A DNA stretch of 64,000 bases, taken from CAILZL01 sp050181835 (GTDB lineage: Bacteria > Pseudomonadota > Gammaproteobacteria > Steroidobacterales > Steroidobacteraceae). Below the pieces are notes generated by a model. That model did not search any database, had not been told where the DNA came from, and worked only from the letters and a program-made list of their open reading frames with translations. Made by a program: the position numbers and the translations under genes. Below, in pieces: positions 8,733-18,204 of this stretch. The DNA is taken from NCBI GenBank assembly GCA_050181835.1, contig JBFXCU010000006.1:55844-119843 (forward strand), read 5' to 3'. How positions within the stretch are numbered: the stretch's first letter is position 1; each line of letters opens with the position of its first letter.

Positions 8733-9722
8733 ATGTCGCGCCCTGATCCCCATCCCTTCGATAAATTGTCGCCCGACTTCATTCTCAGTGCAGTGGATGA
8801 GCTGGGGCTACGTAGTGATGGACGACTGTTGGCGTTGAATAGTTATGAGAACCGGGTTTACCAAGTTGGTATGGAAGAGGGCGAGCCTTGGGTGGTGAAA
8901 TTTTACCGGCCCGGACGCTGGTCGCTGGTCGCGATTGAGGAAGAGCAAGCCTTTGCTGTGGAGTTGGCTCAAGCTGAGCTGCCGGTGGTTGCACCGGTGG
9001 TGATCAATGGACGCTCCTTGTTCGGCCGCGATGGCTTCAGTTTTGCCCTGTATCCGCGGCAGGGTGGTCGTTGGCCGGAACTGAATCAGGCGGCTGATCG
9101 CGAATTGTTGGGGCGGCTACTTGGTCGTATTCATATGCTCGGGCGACGCTATCGCTTCAAACATCGGCCGCAGTTAACGATTGCAGCTTGGGCCGGCGAG
9201 GCGCGCCGATATTTGTTGGAGCAAAACTGGATTCCCGATCACTTGTTGCCGGCCTATCGCTCGGTCAGCAGCGAATTGATTAAGTTAATGCAGTTAGAGT
9301 GGGATGAATTCGATGATTTGCAGTGCCTGCGTCTGCACGGCGATTGTCATCTGGGCAACCTGCTCTGGCTGGAAACAACTGGCTTTCACTTTGTCGATTT
9401 TGATGACTGCCTGACTGGGCCGGCTATACAGGATCTATGGATGCTGTTGTCCGGTACTCAATTTGAGCGCGCTCAGCAAATGCGGGAGTTGCTTAAAGGG
9501 TATTGCCAGTTTGCCGACTTCGACTATCGCGAACTGGCATTGATTGAAATTTTGCGTACTCTGCGTTTGATGCACTACGCTGCATGGTTGGCGCGGCGCT
9601 GGGATGACCCTGCGTTTCCACTGGCTTTTCCGTGGTTTACTGAGCCCAAATTCTGGGAGCAGCATGTGCTGGATTTACGCGAACAGCTGGCGGCGGTGCA
9701 GGAGCCGGCGCTAGAGTTGTGA
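8733..9722 (+). CDS. srkA: SrkA/RdoA-type stress response kinase
   Basis: This 330-residue protein belongs to the aminoglycoside-phosphotransferase-like kinases of the SrkA (YihE/RdoA) family. In E. coli the enzyme is a Ser/Thr kinase that limits stress-induced death linked to the Cpx response. Visible motifs are VYQVGMEEGEPWVVKFYRPGRW (start of the small lobe), the catalytic loop HGDCHLGNLLW and the metal-binding VDFDDCLTGP. The frame is open upstream to 8640, but a GAGG at 8724-8727 five bases before ATG 8733 sets the start; ATG 8730 is adjacent. The C-terminus continues into helices typical of the family. Substrates are not known here. Confidence 0.9.
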   Translation: MSRPDPHPFDKLSPDFILSAVDELGLRSDGRLLALNSYENRVYQVGMEEGEPWVVKFYRPGRWSLVAIEEEQAFAVELAQAELPVVAPVVINGRSLFGRDGFSFALYPRQGGRWPELNQAADRELLGRLLGRIHMLGRRYRFKHRPQLTIAAWAGEARRYLLEQNWIPDHLLPAYRSVSSELIKLMQLEWDEFDDLQCLRLHGDCHLGNLLWLETTGFHFVDFDDCLTGPAIQDLWMLLSGTQFERAQQMRELLKGYCQFADFDYRELALIEILRTLRLMHYAAWLARRWDDPAFPLAFPWFTEPKFWEQHVLDLREQLAAVQEPALEL

Positions 9723-9770
9723 GATAAACTGGGCGGCTAGGCTAATGTATGAACGGTAAGAGGGGTTGAG

Positions 9771-10343
9771 ATGAAAGCGACGATGCGGGTGAAAACGCTG
9801 TGGCTGCGTTCTATTTTGGCAACGTTTGTGCTTGCCGGCCTTTTAACCGCTTGTGATCGCGGTGGCGACAATTCAGTCGAGGCCGTTGCCCCAGCCCAAC
9901 AGCAGTCGAGCATCACGCCAGTAGTGATTGATCCCTTTGCGAGTATGGCTAAGGCGCTATATTTGACCAAGGCAGAGCCGCCGGTAGATCTTCGTTTCGA
10001 GTGGGCTGCCGTGCCACAGGCGGCGCAACCTATGCAGCTAAAGTTGAATTTGCTAGGTCTGCTGGATCTTTCCGTTTTGCAGTTGCAGGTGAGTACGCCT
10101 GGCGGTTTGGTGATCTCCCACGGCGAGCAGGCAAGTTACGACGCACTAAAGCAAGGTGAGTCATGGGCACCGACGCTGGAGCTCACTGCCAAGTCAAATG
10201 GGTTGTATTTGTTGAATTTGGAGCTGCAAGCGACGACTGAATCAGTGGTGCGAAGCTTCAAGTATTCGATCCCTGTCGCGGTGACCACCCCTGAATTCAG
10301 CGATGCCAGTGCCAGTTCGCTCGTGACTGGAAAGTCCGGGTAA
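9771..10343 (+). CDS. Predicted lipoprotein of unknown function
   Basis: This is a 190-residue product with a type II signal peptide: basic MKATMRVKTLWLR, hydrophobic core and lipobox LLTAC. A low-complexity linker rich in Ala, Gln and Pro follows. The mature part (from about residue 65) alternates short hydrophobic and polar stretches (LKLNLLGLLDLSVLQLQV, LYLLNLELQATTES), which suggests an all-beta, immunoglobulin-like fold. A GAGGGG ribosome site precedes ATG 9771. It sits between srkA and typA on the same strand and may be cotranscribed with either. I do not recognise a named family. Confidence 0.8.
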   Translation: MKATMRVKTLWLRSILATFVLAGLLTACDRGGDNSVEAVAPAQQQSSITPVVIDPFASMAKALYLTKAEPPVDLRFEWAAVPQAAQPMQLKLNLLGLLDLSVLQLQVSTPGGLVISHGEQASYDALKQGESWAPTLELTAKSNGLYLLNLELQATTESVVRSFKYSIPVAVTTPEFSDASASSLVTGKSG

Positions 10344-10467
10344 TACTTAAAATTAACGTCGTTTTTACCAAAAAAAGCGAGATTTTTCTGCCGTGTGAGA
10401 ATAACTCTGGCAGAGATGGCCGGGGGTCGTATAATCCGCGACCTTTTTCCAGTTCCGAGCATTCTCT

Positions 10468-12297
10468 GTGAGCACCGCCAAGTTACGCAATATCGCCATT
10501 ATCGCCCACGTCGATCATGGCAAAACCACGCTAGTTGACCAGTTGCTGCGGCAATCTGGCACGCTGGACGCGCGCAAAGCGCCAACCGAGCGGGTAATGG
10601 ATTCGAACGACCTGGAAAAAGAGCGTGGCATCACTATTCTGGCTAAAAACACGGCCATTACTTGGGGTGACTACCGTATCAATATTGTGGATACCCCGGG
10701 ACACGCTGACTTCGGTGGTGAAGTAGAGCGTGTGCTATCGATGGTGGACTGTGTGTTGTTGCTGGTGGATGCGGTTGACGGGCCGATGCCACAGACTCGC
10801 TTTGTGACTCAGAAAGCCTTTGCGCATGGTCTACGTCCAATTGTTGTTATCAATAAAATCGACCGTGATGAAGCTCGCCCTGACTGGGTGCTGGGCCAGA
10901 CTTTTGATTTGTTTGATCAGCTGGGTGCAACTGAGGAACAGTTGGATTTCCCCGTGGTATACGCATCGGCATTGCGTGGCTTTGCCGGCAATGATCCCAA
11001 GAGCATGGAATCGACCATGGAGCCGTTATTCAAGGCCATTGTTGAACATTGCCCGCCGCCTGATGTGGACGCAGAGGGGCCGCTACAATTGCAGATCAGT
11101 CAGCTGGACTATTCTAATTATGTTGGTGCTATCGCGATTGGTCGTATCAAGCGCGGTCAGTTGCGTCGTAACAGTCAGGTGGTTGTAGTTGGTGCAGATG
11201 GCAAGGTTCGTAATGAACGTATCGTGCAAGTGCTGGGTTTTATGGGTCTAGAGCGCGTTGAGGTCAATGAGGCCAGCGCCGGTGACATCGTTGCGTTTGC
11301 TGGTATCGAACACCCAAAAATTTCTGACACAGTGTGTGATCCGACCAATCCCGAAGCGCTGCCAGCGCTGGTTGTGGATGAGCCGACCATTAGCATGAGC
11401 TTTGAAGTCAACACCTCGCCGTTTTGCGGTCGTGATGGCAAGTTTGTCACCAGCCGTCAGATTCGCGAGCGTCTGACGCGTGAGACCATGCATAACGTGG
11501 CGTTGCGTGTCGAAGATACGGCAAACCCAGATAAATTCGTGGTGTTTGGCCGGGGCGAATTACATCTGGGCGTATTGCTGGAAAATATGCGTCGCGAAGG
11601 CTATGAATTGGCCGTATCGCGGCCACGCGCGGTGATCAAGGAAATCGATGGTAAGCCGTGCGAACCTTATGAATCAGTAGCAATCGATCTTGATGAAAAT
11701 AATCAAGGAGCCGTAATGCAGGCAATTGGCGAGCGCGGTGGACAGCTAACCAACATGCAGGCGGACGGTAAGGGTCGGGTGCGCTTGGATTACATGGTGC
11801 CATCACGTGGTCTGATCGGCTTTCAGACCGACTTTCGCACCATGACCTCTGGCACCGGAGTGTTGCACCACATTTTTGATCACTTCGGCCCAGTGCTGGA
11901 TCGTGCCATTGGCCAGCGCCAAAACGGGGTGATGATTTCCAATGGTCAGGGCAAAGCGCTGACTTACGCGCTGTTCAGTTTGCAGGAACGGGGTCGTTTG
12001 ATGGTGGGTCACGGTGATGAGGTGTACGAAGGGCAGATCGTTGGTATCCATAATCGCGACAATGATTTGGTGGTTAACGCGTTGCGAGCCAAGAAACTGA
12101 CTAACATGCGCGCTTCGGGCAAGGATGAAAATCAGGTGCTCAGTAACCCTATTCGCTACAACCTGGAGCAGGCCATGGAATTCATCGATGACGATGAGTT
12201 GGTGGAGGTCACGCCAGTTGAGATCCGTCTGCGCAAGCGAGCACTTAAGGAACACGAGCGCAAGCGTCCGGGCCGTGCTGAAGAAAGCGCTGATTAA
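10468..12297 (+). CDS. typA: Ribosome-associated GTPase TypA/BipA
   Basis: TypA is a translational GTPase related to EF-G that binds 70S ribosomes and supports 50S assembly and growth under stress or cold. The 609-residue protein has the full family length. Motifs are G1 HVDHGKTTLVDQLL, ERGITI, DTPGHADFGGEV, NKIDRDEA (G4) and SALRG (G5). EF-G-like domains III and V (ENMRREGYEL, DYMVPSRGLIGF) and the TypA-specific C-terminal domain (NDLVVNALRAKKLTNMRASG) follow. The start is GTG at 10468; no strong ribosome site is visible. It has its own upstream intergenic region of 124 bp. Confidence 0.97.
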   Translation: MSTAKLRNIAIIAHVDHGKTTLVDQLLRQSGTLDARKAPTERVMDSNDLEKERGITILAKNTAITWGDYRINIVDTPGHADFGGEVERVLSMVDCVLLLVDAVDGPMPQTRFVTQKAFAHGLRPIVVINKIDRDEARPDWVLGQTFDLFDQLGATEEQLDFPVVYASALRGFAGNDPKSMESTMEPLFKAIVEHCPPPDVDAEGPLQLQISQLDYSNYVGAIAIGRIKRGQLRRNSQVVVVGADGKVRNERIVQVLGFMGLERVEVNEASAGDIVAFAGIEHPKISDTVCDPTNPEALPALVVDEPTISMSFEVNTSPFCGRDGKFVTSRQIRERLTRETMHNVALRVEDTANPDKFVVFGRGELHLGVLLENMRREGYELAVSRPRAVIKEIDGKPCEPYESVAIDLDENNQGAVMQAIGERGGQLTNMQADGKGRVRLDYMVPSRGLIGFQTDFRTMTSGTGVLHHIFDHFGPVLDRAIGQRQNGVMISNGQGKALTYALFSLQERGRLMVGHGDEVYEGQIVGIHNRDNDLVVNALRAKKLTNMRASGKDENQVLSNPIRYNLEQAMEFIDDDELVEVTPVEIRLRKRALKEHERKRPGRAEESAD

Positions 12298-12447
12298 TCC
12301 GTAAAAAATCAGGTCGTTACAACCAAAACGCGAGCCGCCTCACAATCGGCTTGCGCAACTCCCTTTAGCATCTCGAACCATGTCTAGGCTCATCCATTGA
12401 GCCAATTTGGCGCTACTTGGCGCTCATGTTCCGAGGATGCGGTTTTG

Positions 12448-15400
12448 ATGAATAAGCTGCTGGTAGAGCAGATAGCCCAGGCAACAGCTGTAGATGGACA
12501 GCTGGATGTGCCACAGCTGCTTGCGGCTATTGATCGCACGTATAACGAGCGGCACCAAGAGCGTCGTGGTGTGGTGCGCTCCATGCAAATGATGTCCGAC
12601 GAGGTCAACGTGCTGACTCGGGAGATGCGTGAAAGCAATGCCAGTCAATTGCAAGCCGTGCTCGATCACGTCAAGGATGCCATCATCACGCTCAGTGAAG
12701 CGGGGCATATCACAACTCTTAATGCCACCGGTCAGCGAGTGTTTGGCCGTGCTGAAGCGGAAGTAATCGGTCGCTCGCTGGACTCATTATTGCCCGAATT
12801 GGACGCCAAAACTGTACTGTCGCAGTTGAATCTGTTGGCCACTCGCGTCGACGATACGCAGACAGATCTTGCGCCTTGGGAGACCACCGGCTTGCGCGCT
12901 GATGGTAGTTACTTCAGTGCTGAAATGGCAGTTAGCAAAACCAGAGTCAGTCGTCATAGTGTGTACGTGGTCTGCCTGCGTGATACCACAGAGCGCAAGC
13001 AGGCGGAGCTCACGATTCGTGACAGTGAGGCGCGTTACCGTACCTTGGTCGAGAATGCTCCTGAAGTTATATTGGTGTTGGACGCGGATCAGATGCGCCT
13101 GATCGATGTAAACGAAAATGCTGCGCGATTCTTCAAACATGAGCGACAAGCCTTGTTGGCACTTAGCCCAGCAGCACTCAGCCCGGTTTTGCAGCCAGAT
13201 GGGCGTAGTTCCGTCGCTGCGCTATCCCTAGAAATAAAGCGTGCGTTAACTGGTGAAGAATCTGTCTTCGAATGGAATTACCTGAATGCACTGGGTCAGG
13301 AGATTGCCAGTGAAGTACGCTTGATTCGTCTGCCGTCTTCGACGGGAAATCTGGTGCGCGGCAGTATTACCGACATCACTGAGCGAAGACGTAGCGCATT
13401 ACTTGCAGCAGGTGAGCGGCGAGTGTTCGAGCGTCTTGCTGGCAATGTTGATTTAAGCACTACGTTGAGTGCGATCACTGACATGGTTGAAAAAGTCAAT
13501 CGAGATGCCCTATGCGCGATCAGCTTGCTTAACGAACGTGGCGAACGATTACGGCTATGCGCTGCGCCATCGTTATCTACTGAGTTTGCAGCCACTATGG
13601 CCGACGTACCCTGCAGCTTACGTAATGGCTCTTGCGCCTCGGCGGTGTACTTACATCGCCAAGTCATCGTGGCAGATATCAGTCGCGATGCTTTGTGGGA
13701 GAATAAGCGTGCAGTAGCTGATGCTGCTGGATTACATGCTTGCTGGTCAACACTGATCATTGCGGCAGATGGGTCAGAGTTGGGGGTGGTGGCGTTGTAC
13801 TTTAAGAGTAAGCGACAACCAGTGCGTCGTGACTTTGATTTGATGTCGCGCATCGCGCAGCTGGCTGGAATCGCTATCGAGCGCCAACGCGGTCAGGATG
13901 CACTGAAAGAAAGTGAGTCCCGTTATCGACGTCTGTTCGACAATGTGGTGGAGGGCGTTTACAGCTCAACCATTGAAGGTCGATTTATTTCGGTCAATCC
14001 GGCTTTGCAAAAAATGGTTGGTGTTGACTCAGCAGAAGAACTGCTGGCCATGCCTGCTGAGCGACTATATGCCGATCCACTACAACGGTTTGAAATCATT
14101 TCAGTCATCGCGCGCGATGGTGAGATACGCGCGGCTGAGTTTCAGTTGCGTCGTAAGGATGGGTCGATACTGACAGTAGTTGAAAATGCTCGGGCGGTAT
14201 TTGACGAGATGGGACGATTAACCGGATTTGAAGGCTCTATCTCTGATATTAGTGAACGCAAGCGCGCTGAAATGGCGATGTTTGCCGAAAAAGAAAAAGC
14301 TCAGGTCACACTGCAATCAATTGGTGATGCGGTAATTACCACCGATGCGGATGGGCGAATTGAATATTTGAATCCCATTGCGCAAGAACTGACTGGTCGG
14401 GAAGTGCATGAGGTGCAGGGCAAGCTTCTGGCTGATGTATTCCGTATCATTGATGAAACTTCACGGCTACCGTTGGAAAATCCGACTACAGTCTGTTTAC
14501 GTGAAGGGCGGGTCGTGGCGGTCGCTGAGCACGCAGTGCTGATCAATAGTCGCGAACAAGAAATTGCTATCGAGAACTCGGCTGCGCCCATGCGTGATCG
14601 CAATGGCAACATCATTGGTGCAGTACTGGTATTTCACGATGTCAGCAAGGAGCGTCGTCTGCGCCGGGCACTGTCCTATCAGGCTAATCATGATTCATTG
14701 ACTGGTTTAATCAATCGGCGTGAGTTTGAGAATCGCTTGAACGCGGCACTGGTGTCTGCCAAATCGAATCCAGCGATTTCTCATGTGCTGATGTTTTTGG
14801 ATTTGGATCAATTCAAGGTGGTGAACGACACTTGTGGTCATCAGGCTGGGGATCGACTGCTGAAACAAGTTACGGGTTTGTTGCAAGCTCGTATGCGTGT
14901 TACCGATGTTATCGCCCGTCTCGGTGGTGACGAATTTGGCATTTTGCTCGAACACTGTGATTCAGCCGGCGCCATGCCGATTGCAGATAGTCTGCGGCAA
15001 GTGGTCCATGAGTTTCGATTCTGCTGGCAAGAGCGCACAATGAATGTCGGCGTGAGCATTGGCTATGTGGAAATCAACAGCAGCAGCGAAAGTATTGTCA
15101 GTCTGATGAGTGCGGCTGACGTTGCATGCTACGCTGCCAAAGATTCTGGTCGTAATCGGATTCACGCTTATCAACCTGGGGACATTCCGCAGCGGCATCG
15201 TGAAATGCATTGGGTGTCGCGCATTACTCGTGCATGTGAAGAGAACCGGCTGGAATTGTTCTACCAGCCAATCGTCGCGATTGGTGCCAATAACGATACC
15301 CGTCAGCACTATGAGTTATTGCTGCGTATGCGCGACGAGGTTGGTGAATTGGTGCGACCGCATGAGTTTATTCCGGCGGCGGAACGCTACAACCTGATGT

Positions 15401-16014
15401 CGGTCATTGATCGTTGGGTGGTGCAGCATGCATTGGGTACGGTGGCACATTATCGTAACGAGGGGCCATCAGGGCAGGTTGTGAGTCCCTATTCAATTTC
15501 CATCAATCTTTCAGGTACTTCCTTAAGTGATGAGAGCTTTCTGGATTTTGTCATCACGGAGCTGCAAACGCATGATTTGAGTCCGGAAGCAGTGTGTTTT
15601 GAGATTACCGAAACGGCGGCAATTGCCAATCTGGCCAAGGTGGTGCACTTCATGGCTGAACTGAAAGCGCGTGGTTGTCGATTCGCACTGGATGATTTTG
15701 GTAGTGGTTTGTCATCATTCATGTACCTGAAAAATCTACCAGTTGATTACCTCAAAATCGACGGGCAATTTATTCAAAATGTCAGCACCAGTTCCGTTGA
15801 TCGCGCTATGGTGCTGGCCATCAGTCAGATTGGCAAAGCAATGGGTATTAAAACCATTGCCGAACGAGTGGAAACCTCGGCGGTCATGCAAACCCTTGCC
15901 GAAATTGGTATTGATTACGCTCAGGGGTATTTCATCGCCGAGCCTTGTTCCATAGAGTCACTGAGTCGCATTACGCGCTCATCGCCGCAGCTTGAAATCC
16001 GACATAGCGCTTGA
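12448..16014 (+). CDS. PAS-PAS-GAF-PAS-PAS-GGDEF-EAL cyclic-di-GMP protein
   Basis: This very large (about 1188 residues) cytoplasmic signalling protein carries both cyclic-di-GMP synthesis and hydrolysis domains. Rough order: helical N-terminus, PAS near 73, PAS near 185, GAF near 330-480, PAS near 490, PAS near 615, GGDEF near 745-905, EAL near 920-1175. The GGDEF motif is intact (ARLGGDEF) and is preceded by the inhibitory-site RVTD five residues upstream. The EAL signature reads ELL in YELLLRMRDE, but FEITETAAI, DDFGSG, LKIDGQFI and ERVET are present, so phosphodiesterase activity is plausible. No transmembrane segment is seen. ATG 12448 is preferred over an upstream TTG at 12397 because a GAGG lies 11 bases before it. 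Confidence 0.92.
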   Translation: MNKLLVEQIAQATAVDGQLDVPQLLAAIDRTYNERHQERRGVVRSMQMMSDEVNVLTREMRESNASQLQAVLDHVKDAIITLSEAGHITTLNATGQRVFGRAEAEVIGRSLDSLLPELDAKTVLSQLNLLATRVDDTQTDLAPWETTGLRADGSYFSAEMAVSKTRVSRHSVYVVCLRDTTERKQAELTIRDSEARYRTLVENAPEVILVLDADQMRLIDVNENAARFFKHERQALLALSPAALSPVLQPDGRSSVAALSLEIKRALTGEESVFEWNYLNALGQEIASEVRLIRLPSSTGNLVRGSITDITERRRSALLAAGERRVFERLAGNVDLSTTLSAITDMVEKVNRDALCAISLLNERGERLRLCAAPSLSTEFAATMADVPCSLRNGSCASAVYLHRQVIVADISRDALWENKRAVADAAGLHACWSTLIIAADGSELGVVALYFKSKRQPVRRDFDLMSRIAQLAGIAIERQRGQDALKESESRYRRLFDNVVEGVYSSTIEGRFISVNPALQKMVGVDSAEELLAMPAERLYADPLQRFEIISVIARDGEIRAAEFQLRRKDGSILTVVENARAVFDEMGRLTGFEGSISDISERKRAEMAMFAEKEKAQVTLQSIGDAVITTDADGRIEYLNPIAQELTGREVHEVQGKLLADVFRIIDETSRLPLENPTTVCLREGRVVAVAEHAVLINSREQEIAIENSAAPMRDRNGNIIGAVLVFHDVSKERRLRRALSYQANHDSLTGLINRREFENRLNAALVSAKSNPAISHVLMFLDLDQFKVVNDTCGHQAGDRLLKQVTGLLQARMRVTDVIARLGGDEFGILLEHCDSAGAMPIADSLRQVVHEFRFCWQERTMNVGVSIGYVEINSSSESIVSLMSAADVACYAAKDSGRNRIHAYQPGDIPQRHREMHWVSRITRACEENRLELFYQPIVAIGANNDTRQHYELLLRMRDEVGELVRPHEFIPAAERYNLMSVIDRWVVQHALGTVAHYRNEGPSGQVVSPYSISINLSGTSLSDESFLDFVITELQTHDLSPEAVCFEITETAAIANLAKVVHFMAELKARGCRFALDDFGSGLSSFMYLKNLPVDYLKIDGQFIQNVSTSSVDRAMVLAISQIGKAMGIKTIAERVETSAVMQTLAEIGIDYAQGYFIAEPCSIESLSRITRSSPQLEIRHSA

Positions 16015-16060
16015 AGTACTAACGGTATAAGTCACGACGGCGATTGCTCCGGTTGACGGC

Positions 16061-17119
16061 ATGCTGCACACTGCGGTTCCCTGTTGTTTGTCCGGTAGTC
16101 GCGTGTCGTTAGTTTCTGCCACTTCCATAGCTACCGTGCTTGATCGCCGAATTTGTGTGGCACCGATGATGGACTACACGGATCGCCACTGTCGCTATTT
16201 CATGCGGTTGCTTTCGCCCAGTGCGCTGCTCTATACCGAGATGGTGACCGACAAAGCCTTGTTACACGGTGACCCGGCACGCTTGCTGGCGTTCGATAGT
16301 ACGGAGCAGCCCGTTGCGTTACAGCTTGGCGGTAGTGATCCTGATCAATTGGCGACTGCGGCTAAACTTGGTGAGCAATTTGGGTATCGAGAGATCAATC
16401 TTAATTGCGGCTGTCCCAGTGATCGCGTGAAGAGTGGCCGGTTTGGTGCCTGTTTGATGGCTGAGCCTGAGCGAGTCCGTGATTGCGTTTATGCAATGCG
16501 CGCAGCTGTGCGCGTGCCAGTCACTGTCAAATGTCGTATTGGTATTGAACCCGGCATGGCGGGACGCGATGATTTGGAGTTTCTGCGGCACTTTATCGGT
16601 ACTGTCGCGGTGGCTGGTTGTTCGGTGTTTGTAGTCCATGCCCGGCGTGCGATATTGAACGGACTGAGTCCCAAGGAAAACCGAGAAATTCCACCGCTGC
16701 GCTATGAGCTGGTGGCACAACTATGTCATGAGTTTCCTGAGCTGACATTCATTTTGAATGGCGGAATTCGCACTGTAGAGCAAGTGACGCAACAGCTGCC
16801 AGCTTGCGATGGCGTCATGATTGGCCGTGAGGCATATCAGAATCCGTATCTGTTGGCAGAGTTGCATCGTCAGCACGTTGCAAGCGATTGGTGTCCTGAA
16901 CGTAGTGACGTATTACGCATGTATGCTGGATACGTTACTAGGCAGATGCAGGTGGGCGAACGTCTTAATTTGATGGTGCGTCATGTGCTCGGTTTGTACC
17001 ATGGCTTGTCGGGCGCTCGCTCGTGGCGACGCTTTTTGAGCGAAGGGGTGGTGCGTAGTCCGCACTCAACCAGTTTATTAATGGATTCATTGCGAATCGT
17101 TACCGAGCAGGCCGCCTGA
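16061..17119 (+). CDS. dusA: tRNA-dihydrouridine synthase DusA
   Basis: DusA is an FMN enzyme that reduces uridines in the tRNA D-loop (U20/U20a in E. coli). The core has APMMDYTDRHCR, YTEMVTDKALLHGD, QLGGSDPDQLA, the catalytic-cysteine motif NLNCGCPSDRV, VTVKCRIGIE, and HARRAILNGLSPKENREIPPL, which is diagnostic for the DusA branch. FMN phosphate binding is seen in NGGIRT and MIGREAYQNPY. The first ATG (16061) adds a short N-terminal extension with no clear ribosome site; GTG at 16103 is an alternative start that would give a more typical length. It stands between two signalling genes without an obvious operon link. Confidence 0.95.
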   Translation: MLHTAVPCCLSGSRVSLVSATSIATVLDRRICVAPMMDYTDRHCRYFMRLLSPSALLYTEMVTDKALLHGDPARLLAFDSTEQPVALQLGGSDPDQLATAAKLGEQFGYREINLNCGCPSDRVKSGRFGACLMAEPERVRDCVYAMRAAVRVPVTVKCRIGIEPGMAGRDDLEFLRHFIGTVAVAGCSVFVVHARRAILNGLSPKENREIPPLRYELVAQLCHEFPELTFILNGGIRTVEQVTQQLPACDGVMIGREAYQNPYLLAELHRQHVASDWCPERSDVLRMYAGYVTRQMQVGERLNLMVRHVLGLYHGLSGARSWRRFLSEGVVRSPHSTSLLMDSLRIVTEQAA

Positions 17120-17166
17120 TTAATCGGTCACTATTGGGTGGGTAATTCAAGAAGCTGGCTTCAACG

Positions 17167-18105
17167 TTGTTGGATTATGTATATAATCGCGATGTGGGTA
17201 AGGACATAGAACTCGCTATTTTGTTTGCCGACGTGGTCGGCAGCACGCACATTTATGAAGTCATGGGTGACTCGCTTGCCCGTGACATAGTGCTTACTTG
17301 CGTCGATATCATGCGCACTGCGACCGAAGCGCATGAGGGCAGTGTCATCAAAACCATTGGTGACGAGATCATGGCAACCTTCCCTACGGCGGATAAGGCG
17401 CTAAATGCTGCTAGCCAGATGCAGCACGAGATTAGTTCGCACGTTGGCCTGAAGGTAGAGGGGCAGTCAGTCGCAATTCGCATCGGTTGTCATTTCGGTT
17501 CGGTGGTCGTGGAGAATCGCGACATTTTTGGCGCGGCGGTACATACCGCTAATCGTATGACCAGCCAAGCCAAGGCCGGTCAAATCATGATCACTGGCAC
17601 GATGGCAGAACAGCTCGCACCAGAATGGCGCTCATCAGTGCGACAGATTGATGTCGCTATGCTGAAAGGCAAGAGTAATGAAGATGAGTTGTTTGAGGTG
17701 TTGTGGCACAAGGAAGATGCCACCAGCATGCTGCCCTCATTGGCGCTGGGCGCCTTATTGCGTGAGCAACAAAAACGGCTGCGCTTACGCTTAAGCTATC
17801 AAGGTCAGGAAATAATCCTGTCCAATGGCAGGGCCAATTTGACTTTGGGCCGTGCTGAAGAAAATGACATCGTTGTTAAAGGCAATTTGATTTCAAGAAT
17901 TCATGCGCGGATTGAATTTGATCGCAATAAATTTCTGCTGATAGATCAAAGCACCAATGGCACCTTTGTTACCAACAAGACTGGCGAAGAGTCCTTCGTG
18001 AGGCGTGACAGGCTGCAGCTCAAGGGGCAGGGCATGATCGGCTTGGGTCGCAATCCTGCTGAGGGTGGCTCTGCGCAAAACTTACAATTTAGCTGCGAAG
18101 AGTAG
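17167..18105 (+). CDS. Class III nucleotidyl cyclase domain fused to FHA domain
   Basis: This is a soluble 312-residue two-domain protein. Residues about 12-180 form a class III adenylyl/guanylyl cyclase homology domain, with metal-binding aspartates at 22 (FADVVGST) and 66 (TIGDEIMATF) and Lys62. Residues about 210-305 form an FHA phosphothreonine-binding domain (LTLGRAEENDIVV, ISRIHARIEF, STNGTFV). In the cyclase domain the usual GDAVNxAAR segment reads GAAVHTANR. An Ala therefore replaces the expected Asp123 and a His replaces the transition-state Asn126, while Arg130 remains. Activity may be lost or changed. The start is uncertain: TTG 17167 is shown, and GTG 17194 is possible. No membrane segment is seen. 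Confidence 0.85.
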   Translation: MLDYVYNRDVGKDIELAILFADVVGSTHIYEVMGDSLARDIVLTCVDIMRTATEAHEGSVIKTIGDEIMATFPTADKALNAASQMQHEISSHVGLKVEGQSVAIRIGCHFGSVVVENRDIFGAAVHTANRMTSQAKAGQIMITGTMAEQLAPEWRSSVRQIDVAMLKGKSNEDELFEVLWHKEDATSMLPSLALGALLREQQKRLRLRLSYQGQEIILSNGRANLTLGRAEENDIVVKGNLISRIHARIEFDRNKFLLIDQSTNGTFVTNKTGEESFVRRDRLQLKGQGMIGLGRNPAEGGSAQNLQFSCEE

Positions 18106-18148
18106 TTTTGGCTGGTATACGCGCTGCGTCAATACACGTAGCAGCATA

Positions 18149-18184
18149 AAAAACGGCTGGCAGAAACCTCTGCCAGCCGTTTTT
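18149..18184. terminator. Bidirectional terminator between cyclase-FHA gene and pckG
   Basis: A perfect 12-bp GC-rich stem (ACGGCTGGCAGA / TCTGCCAGCCGT) with an AACC loop is flanked by an A run on the left and a T run on the right. The stem extends by four more A-T pairs. It lies between two convergent genes and can stop transcription in both directions. Confidence 0.93.
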
Positions 18185-18204
18185 GTATCTGCTAGCTACC
18201 TGTA

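Noticed and set aside
15300..15345. EAL domain judged inactive because the motif reads ELL
   Set aside because: Substitution of the middle Ala is common in active members, and the other metal and catalytic motifs are present.
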